Shown here: in pieces, positions 5,361-6,115 of the stretch | How positions within the stretch are numbered: the first letter of the stretch is position 1 | How the letters are laid out: the number at the start of each line of letters is the position of its first letter | Origin: Bdellovibrio sp. | Lineage (GTDB): Bacteria > Bdellovibrionota > Bdellovibrionia > Bdellovibrionales > Bdellovibrionaceae | Assembly: GCA_003176075.1 (NCBI GenBank) | Contig: PSRN01000203.1 | Span: 1-6,115, forward strand | Direction: 5' to 3' | Length of the DNA: 6,115 bases | Translations under genes and position numbers: made by a program | Notes under the pieces: model-generated | The model's database searches: none | Told to the model about the DNA's origin: nothing | Seen by the model: only the letters and a program-made list of their open reading frames with translations

Positions 5361-5902
5361 AAGAACCGAACTGGTCGAATTGCACCGAGGAACAAGTTTG
5401 GAAATTTGTCGCATGGCATTTGGCGAAAAATGGAATCGAAACAATTCTGGTCGGCGGGGCTGTTGCGGCAATTTATTCGGAAGGAGTTTACACTTCCGGA
5501 GATCTTGATTTTGTTTTGAGAACCTACGCTGAGGGGAAGATCAAATCTGTAATGAATTCAATAGGCTTCTTTAATCGAGGGGGCCGGCACTATACTCGAT
5601 CGGGATGCGAGAAGTTCGTGGAATTTATGTTTGGTCCGGCGGGAATCGGGGATGATATCCAAATTGTTCCCGACGCAAAGAAGATCGAGGGACAAACTTT
5701 GTATATTTATTCTCCCACGGATTGTATTCGAGATCGGCTGGCATCTTACATTCACTTCAAAGCTCGGGAATGTCTCGATCAAGCCGTGCTAGTGGCAAAC
5801 AGGTTTCCTTTCAACCGTGAAAAAGTCAAAAAGTGGTGCACTTCTGAAGGTGCCCCTGAGGCCTTTGAGGACTTGATAAAGAAAATGAAATCCAGCAAGT
5901 AG
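5357..5902 (+). CDS. Minimal nucleotidyltransferase (MNT/AbiEii-like), putative toxin
   Basis: This 181-residue protein of the polymerase-beta nucleotidyltransferase superfamily has LVGGAVAAIY at residues 31-40 (the GG helix-turn) followed by TSGDLDFV at 46-53, giving the acidic pair D49/D51. A later FVEFMF (E89) is a candidate third carboxylate. SPTDCIRDRLASYIHFKAR and LDQAVLVA form a conserved C-terminal block known from this family, in which the partner is often a winged-helix protein. Such enzymes transfer a nucleotide to a hydroxyl or to RNA; AbiEii-type and MNT-type members act as growth-inhibiting toxins or as antitoxins. The start is a TTG overlapping the upstream TGA by four bases (TTGA), with AAAGGA at 5340-5345 about 11 bases away, so translational coupling is likely. 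The protein looks complete. Toxicity is inferred from family and layout, not seen. Target unknown. Confidence 0.78.
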   Translation: MKEPNWSNCTEEQVWKFVAWHLAKNGIETILVGGAVAAIYSEGVYTSGDLDFVLRTYAEGKIKSVMNSIGFFNRGGRHYTRSGCEKFVEFMFGPAGIGDDIQIVPDAKKIEGQTLYIYSPTDCIRDRLASYIHFKARECLDQAVLVANRFPFNREKVKKWCTSEGAPEAFEDLIKKMKSSK

Positions 5903-6115
5903 GTCTTTACGGTTTCGCACCTGAGGCCGCATAGTCAGCTGTCAGAACAAATCGTTTGGGATCGCTTGATCAACGATCAACGGCGGCACGCAAACCTGTT
6001 TGCTCTCTGGCTGTGACCACCGGAAGCGATCTCCAGCCAATCGCAGGTATCTTTGAACACAAGAATATGTTGAGGATCATGGCGTCGGAAGAGGCGAGCC
6101 CATAGCTACCCATGA
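5903..6115. other. Terminal 213 bases with no supportable gene
   Basis: No recognised domain is found on either strand. A minus-strand open frame of 47 codons runs from an ATG at 6113 to a stop at 5970, and the + frame after the TAG stays open for about 37 codons (VFTVSHLRP...). Neither has a recognisable family, so they may be chance frames or the margin of another gene beyond the window. A short direct repeat GATCAAC/GATCAAC lies at 5968-5981. No clear rho-independent terminator follows the nucleotidyltransferase. Confidence 0.4.

Noticed and set aside
5970..6113. Minus-strand 47-codon frame
   Set aside because: No recognised family, no ribosome-binding site visible because the window ends just upstream; not enough to call a gene.
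1..6115. CRISPR arrays, tRNA/rRNA genes and insertion-sequence ends
   Set aside because: No regularly spaced repeats, no cloverleaf or rRNA-like stretches, and no transposase with terminal inverted repeats were found by eye.

Overview
The window looks like bacterial accessory or variable-genome DNA of moderate GC. Genes are dense, start codons are ATG, GTG and TTG, and Shine-Dalgarno sequences are recognisable. No single gene fixes the organism. The gene mix (DUF4336, a short MBOAT, GNATs, a standalone 'recombinase'-type DNA-binding protein) would fit an environmental Gram-negative such as a proteobacterium or a member of the Bdellovibrionota, but that is a weak inference.

Region 1 (1 to 4462, all + strand) is one very tightly packed gene string. 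It begins with the 3' part of a RibD/DHFR-like reductase, whose 5' end lies outside the window or is frameshifted. Then come a DUF4336 (metallo-beta-lactamase-like) protein, a compact MBOAT-type membrane O-acyltransferase, a VOC-GNAT fusion protein, a stand-alone GNAT acetyltransferase, a PP-loop ATPase of the diphthine-ammonia ligase (DUF71/COG2102) family, and two small unrecognised ORFs of 50 and 42 codons. Six of the seven junctions are 1- or 4-base start/stop overlaps; the only gap is 16 bases. The genes are therefore probably co-transcribed and translationally coupled. The enzymes suggest acyl or acetyl transfer plus ATP-dependent amide formation on small molecules, but no named pathway is recognised.

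Region 2 (4463 to 5027) holds a minus-strand gene for a helix-turn-helix plus Recombinase-domain protein that lacks the serine-recombinase catalytic domain. It is convergent with the operon (8 bases between the stop codons). Its 5' end abuts or overlaps a perfect 16-bp palindrome with a third half-site beside it, a strong operator candidate.

Region 3 (5028 to 5902, + strand) is a two-gene unit: a small winged-helix protein, then a minimal nucleotidyltransferase overlapping it by 4 bases (TTGA). The layout matches two-gene regulator/nucleotidyltransferase modules of the type IV (AbiEi/AbiEii-like) and MNT-like toxin-antitoxin kind. The palindrome overlaps the candidate -35 box of this pair, as expected for autoregulation.

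Region 4 (5903 to 6115) has no supportable gene.
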